Positions 26,254-37,023 of a DNA stretch of 60,000 nucleotides are shown in pieces (position 1 is the first letter of the stretch; every line of letters begins with the position of its first letter). The stretch lies in assembly GCA_914767715.1 (NCBI GenBank), contig OU612071.1, forward strand, positions 7,611,493 to 7,671,492. Reading direction: 5' to 3'. The stretch comes from Membranipora membranacea (lineage: Eukaryota > Bryozoa > Gymnolaemata > Cheilostomatida > Membraniporidae). The notes under the pieces were generated by a model. That model had not been told where the DNA came from and did not search any database. It saw only the letters and a program-made list of their open reading frames with translations. A program made the translations under genes and the position numbers.

Positions 26254-26424
26254 CTGGAAATAAAAGTTAGATTACTTTGCATTTCTAGCCAGTGTGACGC
26301 AATTGGAACAAAAAATAAAAGTAAAGACTGGGGCTTCCTACACACGATACCGTCTTCAATTTCTTCAGAGAAAAATAGAGCAAATTTTAAAACTGTCTTC
26401 AGAATAAACTCTTTAAACATATTT

Positions 26425-26535
26425 GGGGCAGAAATCGCGGCCTCACCAATAAGGCACTGATTTTTCGCCGCCCATGCCTCGGGATGGGCGAGTGATAATA
26501 CATCCGATTTTAATCAACTTTTTTCTTTAATCAAC
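26425..26535 (+). mobile_element. SINE family 1, 3' part only
   Basis: The blocks GCAGAAATCGCGGCCTC and CATCCGATTTTAATCAAC match the 3' half of the SINE at 7277. The tRNA-like head is missing. Confidence 0.55.
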
Positions 26536-27010
26536 CTTCAAAACTTCTGGACGCGACAGAAAACTGCTTTACCTAAATACCTGTGAGAACTGAGTCAGCA
26601 AATTTAATAGTTAATGGAGGTGATAATTTTTTTCTAGACAATTAATGCACTCGGTGGGGCTCGAACCCAGGATCCTGTGACCCGAAATCAGTGACACTAA
26701 TGGGCTTAGGTTTGCTGTTGTGTGGAGTTATCTGTTAAAACCAACAAACCAAACTTCAAGTTGTTAGACTACTTGAAATGGGGAAATCTTCTATTGATTT
26801 TTCACTGAAATCTTTTCTTCAACTTTAAAACACTCAATCATCAATCTTCAGAAAAATAGGCAAGGAGCCCTAAGAATGTAAGTTCTGCTTGAGGATTCTC
26901 ATTTACAATCAATTGAAAATCAAAATGTGGAACAAAAGCATTCTAGTGCTTCGCGAGAATCGCTTTTCAGATTGACAATTTCATAAAATGCACAATGTCA
27001 CATTGGTGGT

Positions 27011-27148
27011 CCCTGTTTATGACAAAACAGAGGGTGGGCTGCCCCTAAAGAGGGACGCAAGTTGCCCGGAGTCCTCATACTGAGAGAGTGATACATTCTA
27101 GCAAGCTAGAATGCATCCTAGAGGTGAGGCCATGGTGGACCTCCTAAT
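27011..27148 (-). mobile_element. U2-headed SINE, 5'-truncated copy
   Basis: The body and 3' end match the copies at 33968 and 47292 but the U2 part is missing. It is flanked by a perfect 12-bp direct repeat CACATTGGTGGT (26999-27010 and 27149-27160), a target-site duplication. Truncation at the 5' end is typical of LINE-driven retroposition. Confidence 0.75.
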
Positions 27149-27758
27149 CACATTGGTGGTCGCATGTCTTTAATCCCCAATCAATTTAATGACTGTACTG
27201 TCTTTATTACTATGTTAATCAGCTTATGATCCTGAGCATGGTGTCACTAGAAAGGGAGAACACAACGACATCAGACTCATTGATGAGAAAGAGAAACATA
27301 TCATTCATAATGCAGTTCAGAAACAAACCTATCTCGTGTTAATTGTTTTAAAAATTCAATTTCAGAAAAAATTACCAGATTGCAGAAAAAGATTGAAATT
27401 AGGGTGGAGAAAACTACACATTTTTGTGTCAGGCATGTGTACCCTCAGGGTACAAAAGATTTTTTGGATATATTTGAACCCTAAGCTTGCTTCAAATGTA
27501 CCCTATCAGCTGATGGTATTCATTATTCATTATGCTAACAAAGAGTAAACCACATGTACCCTAAGGGTACCTATGCCATATGCACCCTTAACATCAGGAA
27601 ATATGTATCCTCTTTCCTGATAGTGCTGGCTCGGCATGACCATGCGTTGTCTATTTTCATACATAGTCTTGTCACACAATATCAAATATATAAATACAAA
27701 CTCAGTTTTCTGAGGAACAGAGTTAAATGGTTCACCTTCAGAGCTTAATCTTACTTAC

Positions 27759-27809
27759 AGAGGAATTGCAGTCAAGATCGAGAAACGGAGCGTGTATCCC
27801 AACAGTCAG
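27759..27809 (-). CDS. 51-nt mini-exon
   Basis: Seventeen codons, LTVGIHAPFLDLDCNSS, lie in phase 0 with an AG acceptor and a GTAAGT donor. The C-terminal L-D-L-D-C-x-S-S pattern is shared with the members at 24.6 and 14.5 kb. Surrounding intron sequence is also repeated, so the duplicated unit is larger than the exon. Confidence 0.6.
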
Positions 27810-28035
27810 CTACAACAAAATTGAGATCACTCACATATTTAAAAGAGCATAAAATTATAATCTCTAAGCCAGTTGGACACAATTGGGACAATTAATGAAG
27901 GTGAAAGATGCTATATTTTCATAGCGATTCCCTTATGTAATTGGTTACATATCAGGCAATGGATCAAAAGCATTCCAGTGCATATATGAAGCGTTATATA
28001 TGCACTTGAATGCTCTTCAAAATCAATTTTTTGAT

Positions 28036-28490
28036 AGGAGAGGTATACACCCGAGGGTGTTGGGGGCTGGAACAATCAACAATGAAGGCTCCCCCAGTGG
28101 GACTCGAACCCACAACTCCTGCGGCACTAATCGCCTGGCAGTGAATAGCAAGCGCGCTAACCGATTGCGCCATCTCACCATCCCCAAAAAAGAATGGGTC
28201 GATGGCGATTATTAGATAGCCCACTATTCACTACTCGGAGTTGTGTTCTCTCATCCCACAGCACATTCCTATCCACCATTGCCACCCTATGAAACACAGC
28301 GTGCGTGTTAGGGTTATTGGCCTTACATGGCCCATTGCTGGGACCCCTTGTAGCAGGTTTTAGCTGTCTTTCCAGCTTGTCAGCATGTCTTTCCATGCTG
28401 TCACATGTCTTTCCATGAGTCAGTCAGTAGACAAGTACACAGGAGAGGTATACACCCGAGGGTGTTGGGGGCTGGAACAATCAACAATGA
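28036..28490 (-). mobile_element. tRNA-derived SINE, family 2, head-body-head
   Basis: From right to left: a truncated head end (28490-28441), a body (about 28400-28200) and a complete tRNA-like head (28190-28090) with A box GATGGCGCAATCGGTTAGCG and B box GGTTCGAGTCC. A 50-bp block containing the palindrome ACCCTCGGGTG is identical at 28036 and 28441. Confidence 0.65.
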
Positions 28491-29373
28491 ATAAACTGTG
28501 AAATGATTTTCTGAGCATAAGCGTGTCACATTTCGGTCATCAAGGGGTTTGGTGGCCATACACACATTTTATTTTCTGTTTTTAGTCTTTATTCCTATAT
28601 AAACTGGCATATCCCCGTTTGAATAGGGATTTTGCATTAATTTTTGCATCATGTATTTATTGCTGCTATAAAAACTAGAATAAGTAGAACTGTGCTAAAG
28701 GTATATAGAGATGTTAAAAGGCAATGTGACAGTCAAATAGAAGCTGGAACAGAGACTGCCCGACTAGAGGACTAAACGTCACACTAGCCTGCCGGAAAAA
28801 GAGAGCGAAAAATCAACAACCTGCGAAAAATCAGACTGCCTCCCACAGGCCACCCACAGAACCAGACGTAGTAAATTTCTCCATTCCCATAAGGTACCTG
28901 TAGTACAGGTTGACATCATGGGAAAACAGGAACCTCCCACCTCGCATGTTTTTGGCCTTTTCGTAGGTAAATTACGGGTACTGGTATTATAGTTGTTGGC
29001 GGATTTTAGAGAGTTGAAAAATTCTTTCGAAAATGTTCTTAAATACAGTTTCAAAGAGCAGTATTGCAAAACCATATTCATAGGCATTATATTTTAAGTC
29101 TTAAAAAAATTTGAAACGTGGTTTTTTCTTTAAAATCACTCTCACACAAGCCATTTGGAGGATTATTACTCGTTTAAAATCATTTTTGGAAGCTTGGCCC
29201 CAGAACTCTAGTCCATAGAGCAGGTGCGGATATAAAAATGAGTATCATAGGTCTATCATATTTCTTTCTGTCAAAATATGGTCTTACAACGCCCATCATT
29301 ATCACAAACAAATTCAATTTTTAGCACAATTCATTAATATGCGACTTATAGGTCGCCAAGTAGGGTTAGCACA

Positions 29374-30039
29374 CAAGACATATTATTAACACCATGTTAT
29401 AGTCTTTTACATGCCAGTTCAAATTTTCCTTGCATTTGAACAATTAGGGGCCCCTTGGTAGCTTCTCAAATACACCAATGTCAAGCTGCGGCCTCTAAAA
29501 GATGCCTCAGTTTATGAAGGCTATTGATGACACGTTACCTTTCCTCATGTCTAATTGTACCATTTATTCTGAATCCCCATTGGCTACTAACTAAGCATAA
29601 GTCATTTGGGGTATAATGGCTGGTTAAAATCAGATATTACTTGACTAGGTCAAGACCCAAGATGTGTTGGTGAGTTTGACGTGAGCATTTTGTTTGACTG
29701 ATTAATAAAAAACATCATAGTTCATTTGAAAATTCAGTTTTTAATATTCATTATGTTGATAATTTATGATGTCACATGACTCATGCTTAGCTTTTCGCCA
29801 ATAGGAATTCAGAATGAATTGTTCATATAGTCATAAACATGAGGCATGTTTTTGAGGCTGCATGACATGACATGACATGACATGACATGACATGATATGA
29901 CATGACATGACATGACATGCTAGACATTGATGTGTTGGAGAAGCTACCAAGGGGCTCCTAATTGTTCAAATGTAATGAAAACCTGAAAACGCAAGTAAAA
30001 GACTCTAGCGCACAACATGGTGTTAATAATATGTCTTGC
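29374..30039. mobile_element. Foldback element inside the LINE relic
   Basis: Left and right ends are inverted copies for about 110 bp: CAAGACATATTATTAACACC at 29374 is mirrored at the right end, and both arms hold the same CTAATTGTTCAAATG and GGTAGCTTCT blocks. The centre contains a second inverted block (ATTCTGAATccccATTGG near 29574 mirrored near 29800) and a CATGA microsatellite. Confidence 0.65.
29861..29920. repeat. (CATGA)n microsatellite, about 12 copies
   Basis: A 5-bp unit is repeated with one interruption (CATGATATGA). It sits just inside the right arm of the foldback element. Confidence 0.9.
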
Positions 30040-31249
30040 ATCATAATGCTGATCGACGACCTTTGAAAGTAATATTTTAACTGAATGTTGGTATTCAGTT
30101 TGATGACATGATCATCGGCACGAATAGCTTTTCTTGAGGATTTTAAAATTACCGGGAAAGTTTTGGAATAGTTAAATACAAGTTTATTAGCTAAGCACCA
30201 ATTTTCTACTTTGTTCAATTCTTGTCTTACAAGACTCATGGTCTGTATGAATTATATTAGTGTCGTCTGTAAACAGAATGTAATTCAATAGTATGCGCTG
30301 CATTCAAGAGGTTGTTTATGTAAATCCAAAATAATAATAGTGGCCCCTGGAACCTTGAGGTACCCGTATGTTGATGTCAACGAACTGTTTTGACTTTCTG
30401 TGAGAGATGTGGCATAGGGTAAAAATCTATTAAAAGGTGGCTTTCTGCCTATTTCTAAATCCAAACTGGCAGTCGGTTAAAATTGAGTTGGTCTCTAAAA
30501 AAATCAATGATCCGGTTATAAAGAATTTATTCAACAATTTTCAAAACAGTGGTAAGATTGATACTGGGTGTTAAATGTTAGTACTTTGTTTGTTCCCTTT
30601 TTCTAAAATGAGTGTCACATGTGCAATTTTTAGACAGTCTAGGAGCACAAAATTTTCATTGACAAGATTCACCAACATTGTGTTGATAATCAGCTTGTTT
30701 TCTCTGCTCGCTTGATCGATTGAAGTGATTTGGTCTGGTCAAGTGGCTTTTTTAGTTTTCCAGTTTTAAGATTATCAACTACAAGCAGGATATCAGTGCA
30801 ATCAACAACATAAAAACTGAATTTGGGTCTAGACTCGCACTCAATTTGAGGGGCAAAATATTCAGAAAAATGAGCATCTGTAGGTGGCATTTTGCTGACA
30901 AGATTTGAACTGACACTTGTGAAGAATGTGTGAAACTGTCAGAACTATCCGAACCATCGATCATAATTTTTTATAAGTCTAATAATACACTCACATCCAA
31001 GGTTTTTCATTTCTATCGATCTCTGTATTTCTATTACAGAACGTGTTTTAAACCGCCCTCTCCAATAGCTTTGTTCATCTATTGGCTCTGATCCGCCACT
31101 TGCCGGGTGCTTGCAGCAAATCAACCCAACCCTATTTTATTTTTATAAATATAATCATTTAATGCTTCAAATGCAGAAAATATATATGCGGGATGTAAAT
31201 ATGGGAACAGGGTGAATGTCTTTTCTTTTAACAAAATAATGTTACTTAC

Positions 31250-31303
31250 ATTGTTATTGCAGGCAGACTTAACAACAAATACATCCTCAACCTTGAAAGT
31301 TAG
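31250..31303 (-). CDS. 54-nt mini-exon
   Basis: Eighteen codons, LTFKVEDVFVVKSACNNN, lie between an AG acceptor and a GTAAGT donor, in phase 0. This is the most upstream clear member of the 31.3-23.9 kb array. Hydrophobic and polar residues alternate, as in a beta-strand. Confidence 0.55.
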
Positions 31304-31711
31304 CTGGAAAAAAATGTAATACGACTTGATGATGGTGAGAAACAAGAGGGAAGGTGAAGAAAGCAATTCCTCCATAACGATTCCCATGTGTAATTAGTTG
31401 AAAATCAAGAAATGAACAAATATGAAGCAGCTTTCTTGAACTACTTTTAAAGACAATAATAACTTCCTAAAATACAAAATGTTGTAAAATCATTTTCTGA
31501 GCATCTGCATGTCACCTTTCTGGCATCAGGGAGTTTGACCCAAGTCATTACTTGTCTCAGTAATCTAAACAGTCTACACAAGAGCCGGAATGAATCTAAA
31601 TAATTCTATTTGAAACTAAGATGAGGGTATTCTTCTCTGGTCTCTGGTTTTTTATGAGCACATACATTTGTATGAAATCATAAACTCCTATCAATCAAAA
31701 AAGCTACTAAC

Positions 31712-31819
31712 CTGATACCGGTTGACTATTCTCTCATCAATATGCCCCTCACCAAGAGTTGATCCATTGTCGGAAGAAGGACTATTACGTACTTTCAGCG
31801 GCAGTATGATTCCAGCTGC
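31712..31819 (-). CDS. Tail exon of 36 codons (upstream copy)
   Basis: This exon is exactly 108 nt in phase 0, with AG acceptor and GTTAGT donor. It encodes a Ser/Gly/Asp-rich stretch ending in R-Y-Q. It has the same length as the exon at 15471-15364, which ends in Q-Y-Q, and both lie about 0.4-0.6 kb downstream of a D-x-Q type tail exon. No known domain is recognised. Confidence 0.55.
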
Positions 31820-32183
31820 CTTTTGAATAAGAAAGTCAGATGATGGGCATCGTTTAAGAGGGGCAAATCATGTTCGCAAAAGATGAGAAGGTAAAAAAGC
31901 AGTCCTTCCTTTTCATATTAATAGCCATTTTATACATATTTTAACCCATTTAGTAATGATATCTCAAGCTTTACCAATTTTGTTGCAGAGTTCATTGAAG
32001 TAGTTGCATTCTTATTGCCATTTCAGGGTACAATCAAATTATTATCACAGTAAACGTGCAGCCAACATACATAAATCAAAATACTGATAAATTTGTTGCA
32101 TATTGTTGCTTGCTTAGGGTCACCATAAATGATCATTTCAGAAACAATCCCTGTACGTTTATACAGAGCAGCAGATATCTTAC

Positions 32184-32393
32184 CCCTTCCAGCCCCTCGG
32201 ACTCTTTTGGTGAATTTTCACTTATAGTCCTGTTCATGTACAGAATATTCTTCCCATAAAGCCCGTCACTTGTCCTTGCCTGTCTTGCGAAGTTGCTGTC
32301 TGAGATTGCTTTGTTGACAAACTGACTCCAAACAACAAGATCATCAAAACGATTGAATACTGGGGTCTGCACTTCCGACATATCTTGAAAGTC
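32184..32393 (-). CDS. Tail exon, second copy of the 37206-37024 type
   Basis: This exon has 70 codons in phase 0 on both sides, with AG acceptor and GTAAGA donor. It begins D-F-Q-D-M-S-E and keeps the spacing P-x-F-x-x-F-x-D-L...Q-F-x-x-K-A...D-x-N-F of the exon at 37206-37024 (E-L-Q-E-I-S-E ... L-F-K-D-L-A-D-L-F ... R-Q-F-A-D-K-A ... D-N-N-F). The shared pattern and phase suggest it is spliced into the caspase transcript or heads a duplicated tail module. Confidence 0.6.
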
Positions 32394-33086
32394 CTAGAAT
32401 ACAAATCAATAGGCATTTGTTCCGGTAGAAGGCACATTGTAGAAATTTATAGATATCACTAAAATGGAGCTTCGTAAGTGTGATAGGAGTGCCTATCACA
32501 ACAGAATGCCATCTTTTCAATTATGCAGCTTGCTAACTAAGAGTAATTGGGTAAGATCAAAAACTGCTGACCAATCAAACAGAAAAAAACATAGCAATGA
32601 TAAACCGTACAAAATCAAGGATCTGAAAAGGCCTAGAATTGGTTTTCTCCCCTCGTTTGGATGATACCAGAAATATTGAATTAACAACATTCTCATTTGT
32701 GATTTACAGCTCGATGAATGAGCGATGACGGCATGAAACATAGCCCTAAAACATATGCCTTCATGACCCCAGCCACTTTTGAGGTTCCATTATTCAGCAT
32801 GTCTTCTACTAGAACTACATAGCCTACAGATTGACCTACACTGCGACTAATACACTCAACTGTTACATCAACCAATGTTCACTTGCTAGCTGCTGATTAA
32901 CTGTTAAATTGAAAAAAATAATGCTCTGAGGATAATGCAAGAGGGAAGGTTCATCTTTGTCAAGCAATTTTTTGACACATTATAACACACTTCCTATGCT
33001 CACAAATTAAGTTTGGCCTTGTTTGACATGTTATACTCAAAACCGCCTTTAACCTTTTTCTGAAACCTGTATCTTCAAGTACTTAC

Positions 33087-33137
33087 CAGAGTTGGTTGAT
33101 AGTGAAACAAGTTTATTGTTGCACCAAGCATCAGCAG
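33087..33137 (-). CDS. Candidate 51-nt tail mini-exon
   Basis: Between an AG acceptor (right edge) and a GTAAGT-type donor (left edge) lie 17 codons in phase 0, LLMLGATINLFHYQPTL. Length and phase match the mini-exon array further left, and it lies between the caspase tail exons at 37.0 and 32.4 kb. Its sequence is only weakly like the others, so this could be a chance splice pair. Confidence 0.35.
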
Positions 33138-33967
33138 CTGTGGCCTTAAGAAATATAACAAAAATATCAATTAGCCAGGTGTGGAGGCAGGGAATTTCAG
33201 AGATTTCACTTCAGCTGAGGTATATTTATTGCAGACTTGTCTATCATTGTTGTCTTCAGGGCAATTTCTAGTTTGCTACTTTAATAATTTACCTGCTGTT
33301 ATTTAAGGATACAGCCGGCTAGGGGAGAATTTTCACCAATTGGTTGGTTTTATTGTCTATCTGATGAGCGAGAGAGCGAAAAGCAGGCAGATCCAACACA
33401 TTGGCTGGCAGTATCTTATACATGCTTGAACATTACCTTTACTGAAATCTCTCAGGTTGCCTAGTAGGAGAAATGCTATAATGATAGCACTAACAGCATT
33501 AATCTACACAATTCTCAGGCCAAGGTTTTACTTCTGATCAACATGTGTTGGACAATTTAATTGACTCACCAGAACGATATAACCACAGGTGTAGCTTTTG
33601 CCGACACTGCCATCACTATCTGTTTAGATATCGTAAGTATCGAGTTGCTCTTGAGACTTGCTGCTGAACTAGATACAGTACCCTGGTGTTACCAGAAAAA
33701 TAATGATGATGCAGAAACAGGTAAGTACAGGTTTGAGCCAGTTTCCTTTATCAGATTATTTTGTTCATATTGATGGATATTAAAGATTGCATAATAATTG
33801 TTTATTGTAACGCTGAAGCCTTGTACCCATATGCTTGCGGTCGCTCGGAGTTTAACTCTCGCCGAGGCACCTGAATCTTGAGCACCACTTGGCCAAAATT
33901 TACGGTGTAGACTGCTGCATGTCATCAGAAGAGTGTGGTAGCGCCAAACTTCCCCGAACGTTGCTGT

Positions 33968-34192
33968 TTAGTAAGAAACAGAAGATTGGGCTGCCCCTAA
34001 AGACGGATGCAAGGTGCCCTAAATCCTCATACTCAGAATGTGATACATCCTAGAAAACTAAAAAGCATCCTAGAGGTGAGGCCATAGAAGACCTCCTAAT
34101 CATGAGTGTGCAGCAAGCTGCCAAAACTGAACTGGCACTAATCAGCCATTGGCAGTGACACTTTGATCTTAGCCAATAGGCCGAGAAGCGAT
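33968..34192 (-). mobile_element. U2-headed SINE, full-length copy
   Basis: Read on the minus strand, the element begins exactly at the first base of U2 snRNA: ATCGCTTCTCGG, then CCTATTGGCTAAGATCAAAG. The similarity stops after about 35 nt and an unrelated body of about 190 bp follows. A 9-bp direct repeat CGTTGCTGT flanks it (33959-33967 and 34193-34201). The Sm site and the later stem-loops of U2 are absent, so this is not a working snRNA gene. Confidence 0.8.
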
Positions 34193-34199
34193 CGTTGCT

Positions 34200-35200
34200 G
34201 TGCTATCGGAATGTTAAGGTTAGTGTGCATCACAATGCCGATTGTGGTCTTAGACTGTGGAAAAATCAAGTGTAAATAGTTTCTTATATACAATCTTTGG
34301 ATATGGTGATCACATTGTGATAATTCAGCAGTGGATGTTAAAGTATTCAACATCGAATTAATAGATTAAACATGATTTTAGAATAAAATGTCTATTAAAA
34401 AGTTAAGCAGCTACAAGTTGACTTATGTGTTGCAAGAATAATATGCAAGCTTTTGCTCGACAAAGCGATTTTCAGAGGGATTATTTTAAGTTGTCTTCTT
34501 TTTTTCAAATTAAAGACAATCCTTAAACTTTCTTATATCAGAATATTCTTAATTGACAACTGTCATAATCCTATTGGCTGGGGAATGAAAGCTTTCACAG
34601 TTTCCGTCAGTTGCATGCAGCTCGCTAGTGCACTGATCTATCTGAATTTGGGTCACAGACTGTGAACACTGGAATTTATTCCTCTCTCTCAGGAATTACT
34701 ATTGAAGAATGGTATGGAGACCCATCTATTCCCTGCAGCTGTGTAGGTCATGTGACCTTTAGGGTTGATGAGCTCTGGTACGCTCTGCGGTAGTCAAGGT
34801 CGGGGACCTAAAAACTCTGGTAAGGGTCAGCGACGCCAGAAAACTGTGGCGTGGGCTGCAGTCCTCTTCAGGAGTGGTAAAATACTACTCAACTATATCT
34901 GAATCTTAGCACGGTTGTGATTTGTTCACCAAAACTGTCAGGGTACTATGTTCCCTAATCCTTTTATAACACAACTTATGTACTTATTACCAATCAACTC
35001 TGAGCTCTATATCTTTATGATTCTAACATACAAAATATATTCAATCTCACACCATTTGTATTGTTATATAATTAGGGAGAATAAAAAATGCCTCTATCCC
35101 AGCATACAGTTTTCCATTTTTATAGGTCGGGTTATCACTGATATCAATGTTATTTATGCACCGCACAATGCAGCACAACAGCAACCATCGCACATGGTAC
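34200..35200. other. No gene seen
   Basis: AT-rich with scattered open frames that lack splice signals or family resemblance. Confidence 0.4.
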
Positions 35201-35204
35201 AACA

Positions 35205-36495
35205 GCGTGCAATCCCAGTACACAGCCAGCCCTTATATGCGTTCGGATGACAAACACGCCCATAGGCGTTCGTTAAGGGGGTGGGTGGGAAACTAGGAAG
35301 CTCTGTTTTTTTTGCAATTATTATCACTTTTTTAACACCTGCACCTGTTTACAGCACTTTTGCCTCATTTCTAACCCTGTTTATTCAGATTCCTCATAAA
35401 ATAACATAAATGTGCAGACATTAATGGTTGTCTTCTACCATGAAGGCTCGCAATAAATATCCTTAAAGACTTTGTTTGAGGCTGCTCTTTTGTATCACAT
35501 CTTATTCTCCATATTTTATTCTATCATGTGAGCGATTTTCAGCTTTATAATCCAAATATTGAGGAAGTTATGGCCTCTCAAACTTCCAAGGTGACGGCAA
35601 TCCCTAGGGTACGTCACTAATATTGATGATCAAAATGTTCAAATCTGTAACGGTCTCGAACCCAGGTCCAAATGGCTTTGCAGGCGACGCCGCTATTTCT
35701 TAGCTATAGTTGGTCCAAGTGGTGTGATGGTAGCGTCGTTGCCTATAGGTATTGTGACCCGGGTTCGATTCCCACCCAGGTCTGAATTTTGATCATCATC
35801 TTATCTGTGTGATTATTAGTATATTAACTAATAACTCATAATGTCTATGCCATATGTCTATGGTTGTGACATACCCAGGGGAAACATCCGCTTATTCCCA
35901 ATGCCGATTGAAGACAATCACCCTGGAAGTTTGAGAGGCCATAACTTCCTCAATATTTGGATTATAAAGCTGAAAATTGCTCACATGATAGAATAAAATA
36001 TGGAGAATAAGATGTGATACAAAAGAGCAGCCTCAAACAAAGTCTTTAAGGCTATGTTCTATGTTGCAATATGAGTATGTCTTTTATTTTTTCCTACATT
36101 GTCCCATACCAATTAAATAGATGAGGATAAAATCTGACCTATTCAAATAGAACCTCAGTCCTAACTCATTTTACACAAGCTTGCAGTCTCTGCAAAGTGC
36201 CATGTCTGAGAATTTACAGACATGGGAGAAGACAACCTTTAATAAGTCTGCACATTTATGCTATTCTATTGATGTTTCAACAAAGTTTATGGTCTAAGGT
36301 ATGAGAAATCTGAAAAACATTGTTAGAACTCCCTGTAAAATGGGATAAAAGTGATGTAAACAAGTGCTAAAGTTTAAAAAGTGATAAATTGCAAAAAGGA
36401 AGTTTCCTAGATTCCCACCACCCCTTAACGACCGCCTACGGCCGTGATCGCCATCCCCAACGTTTTAAAGGGCTGGCTGTGTCCCAGTATATGCG
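35205..36495. mobile_element. Outer foldback element, split by an inner element
   Basis: Left arm (about 35205-35455) and right arm (about 36190-36495) are inverted copies. Paired blocks include ACAGCCAGCCC with GGGCTGGCTGTG, the CCCCTTAACGA block, and a TGCAATTATTATCAC block. The centre is occupied by the element at 35462-36050. Confidence 0.65.
35462..36050. mobile_element. Inner TIR element with tRNA-like core
   Basis: Near-perfect terminal inverted repeats of about 130 bp start CTTAAAGACTTTGTTTGAGG. The core includes a tRNA-like stretch at about 35711-35783 (GTGGTGTGATGGTAGCG, then GGGTTCGATTCCC). Shorter relatives occur at 1282-1378 and 13722-13812. Confidence 0.8.
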
Positions 36496-36580
36496 AACAT
36501 AATTACAGGGTGGATCGGGGACAATCAGGGAGCTGCATCCTAGATAATCCCTGATCATTCTTGATATATGGGCATGAGCC

Positions 36581-36995
36581 TTAAACCACTGCTGCCACAG
36601 ATGGGCTTTGCCCAGCATAACCACCGGTCAAAAATTTGAATAGAGAGTTGTGGCATCAAAACATCTAGCCAGTAGCTTTGAATGGAGTTATTTGAGCCCT
36701 CAAAATATAAGGAGTATCTTCTTCCCCAGCCATCCACCATTAGTGATGACATATGTTGAGCTTGACCAATCAGGTGCCTTTAAAACCTAGCTGAGATCCA
36801 ACCTGATTGGTCAACCTCAACATATGTCATCACTGATGGTGGATGGCTGGGGAAGAAGATACTCCTTACATTTCGCGAGCTCATATAACTCCATTCAAAG
36901 CTACTGGTTAGATGTTTTGATGCCACAACTCTCTATTTAAATTTTTGACTGGTGGCACTGCTGGGCAAAGCCCAGCTGTGTCAGCAGTGGTTTAA
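36581..36995. mobile_element. Foldback MITE, second copy
   Basis: It has the same ends and arms as the element at 11661, with a shorter loop. It lies between caspase tail exons, just downstream of the exon at 37206-37024. Confidence 0.8.
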
Positions 36996-37023
36996 GACAG
37001 TCTAGAAGCATAAGAAGACTTAC

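Larger units (their letters stand above)
29105..30965 (-). mobile_element. LINE reverse-transcriptase relic
   Basis: On the minus strand, broken frames give the expected order of a non-LTR reverse transcriptase. An N-terminal region runs L-K-T-G-K. Then come K-I-A-H-V-T-L-I-L-E-K-G-N-K, L-T-D-C-Q-F-G-F-R-N-R, a V-P-Q-G-S box, the catalytic L-F-T-D-D-T (an F-x-D-D box), E-L-N-K-V-E-N-W-C-L-A-N-K-L and, after an insertion, G-L-E-F-W-G-Q-A-S-K. This fits the Jockey/CR1/L2 group. Many stops and frameshifts show it is dead. A foldback element (29374-30039) splits the last part. It lies in the intron between mini-exons at 31.3 and 27.8 kb. Confidence 0.8.

Noticed and set aside
29447-29967. LTR pair of a retrotransposon
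   Set aside because: The matching ends are inverted and not direct, so this is a foldback and not an LTR element.
33570-33682. Possible further tail exon on the minus strand
   Set aside because: It has an AG and a GTGAGT donor and an open frame faintly like the exon at 37903-37733. It is 113 nt long, so it would break the phase-0 pattern, and the similarity is weak.
34155-34192. Possible U2 snRNA gene
   Set aside because: Similarity stops after about 35 nt, the Sm site is absent, and direct repeats flank the whole unit, so it is a SINE head.
34948-35250. 100-codon plus-strand open frame
   Set aside because: Its end overlaps the arm of a foldback element, and the rest has biased AT-rich composition without family resemblance.
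35711-35783. Possible tRNA gene
   Set aside because: A- and B-box-like blocks are present, but the acceptor ends do not pair well and it lies inside a MITE core. It is treated as a tRNA-derived segment.
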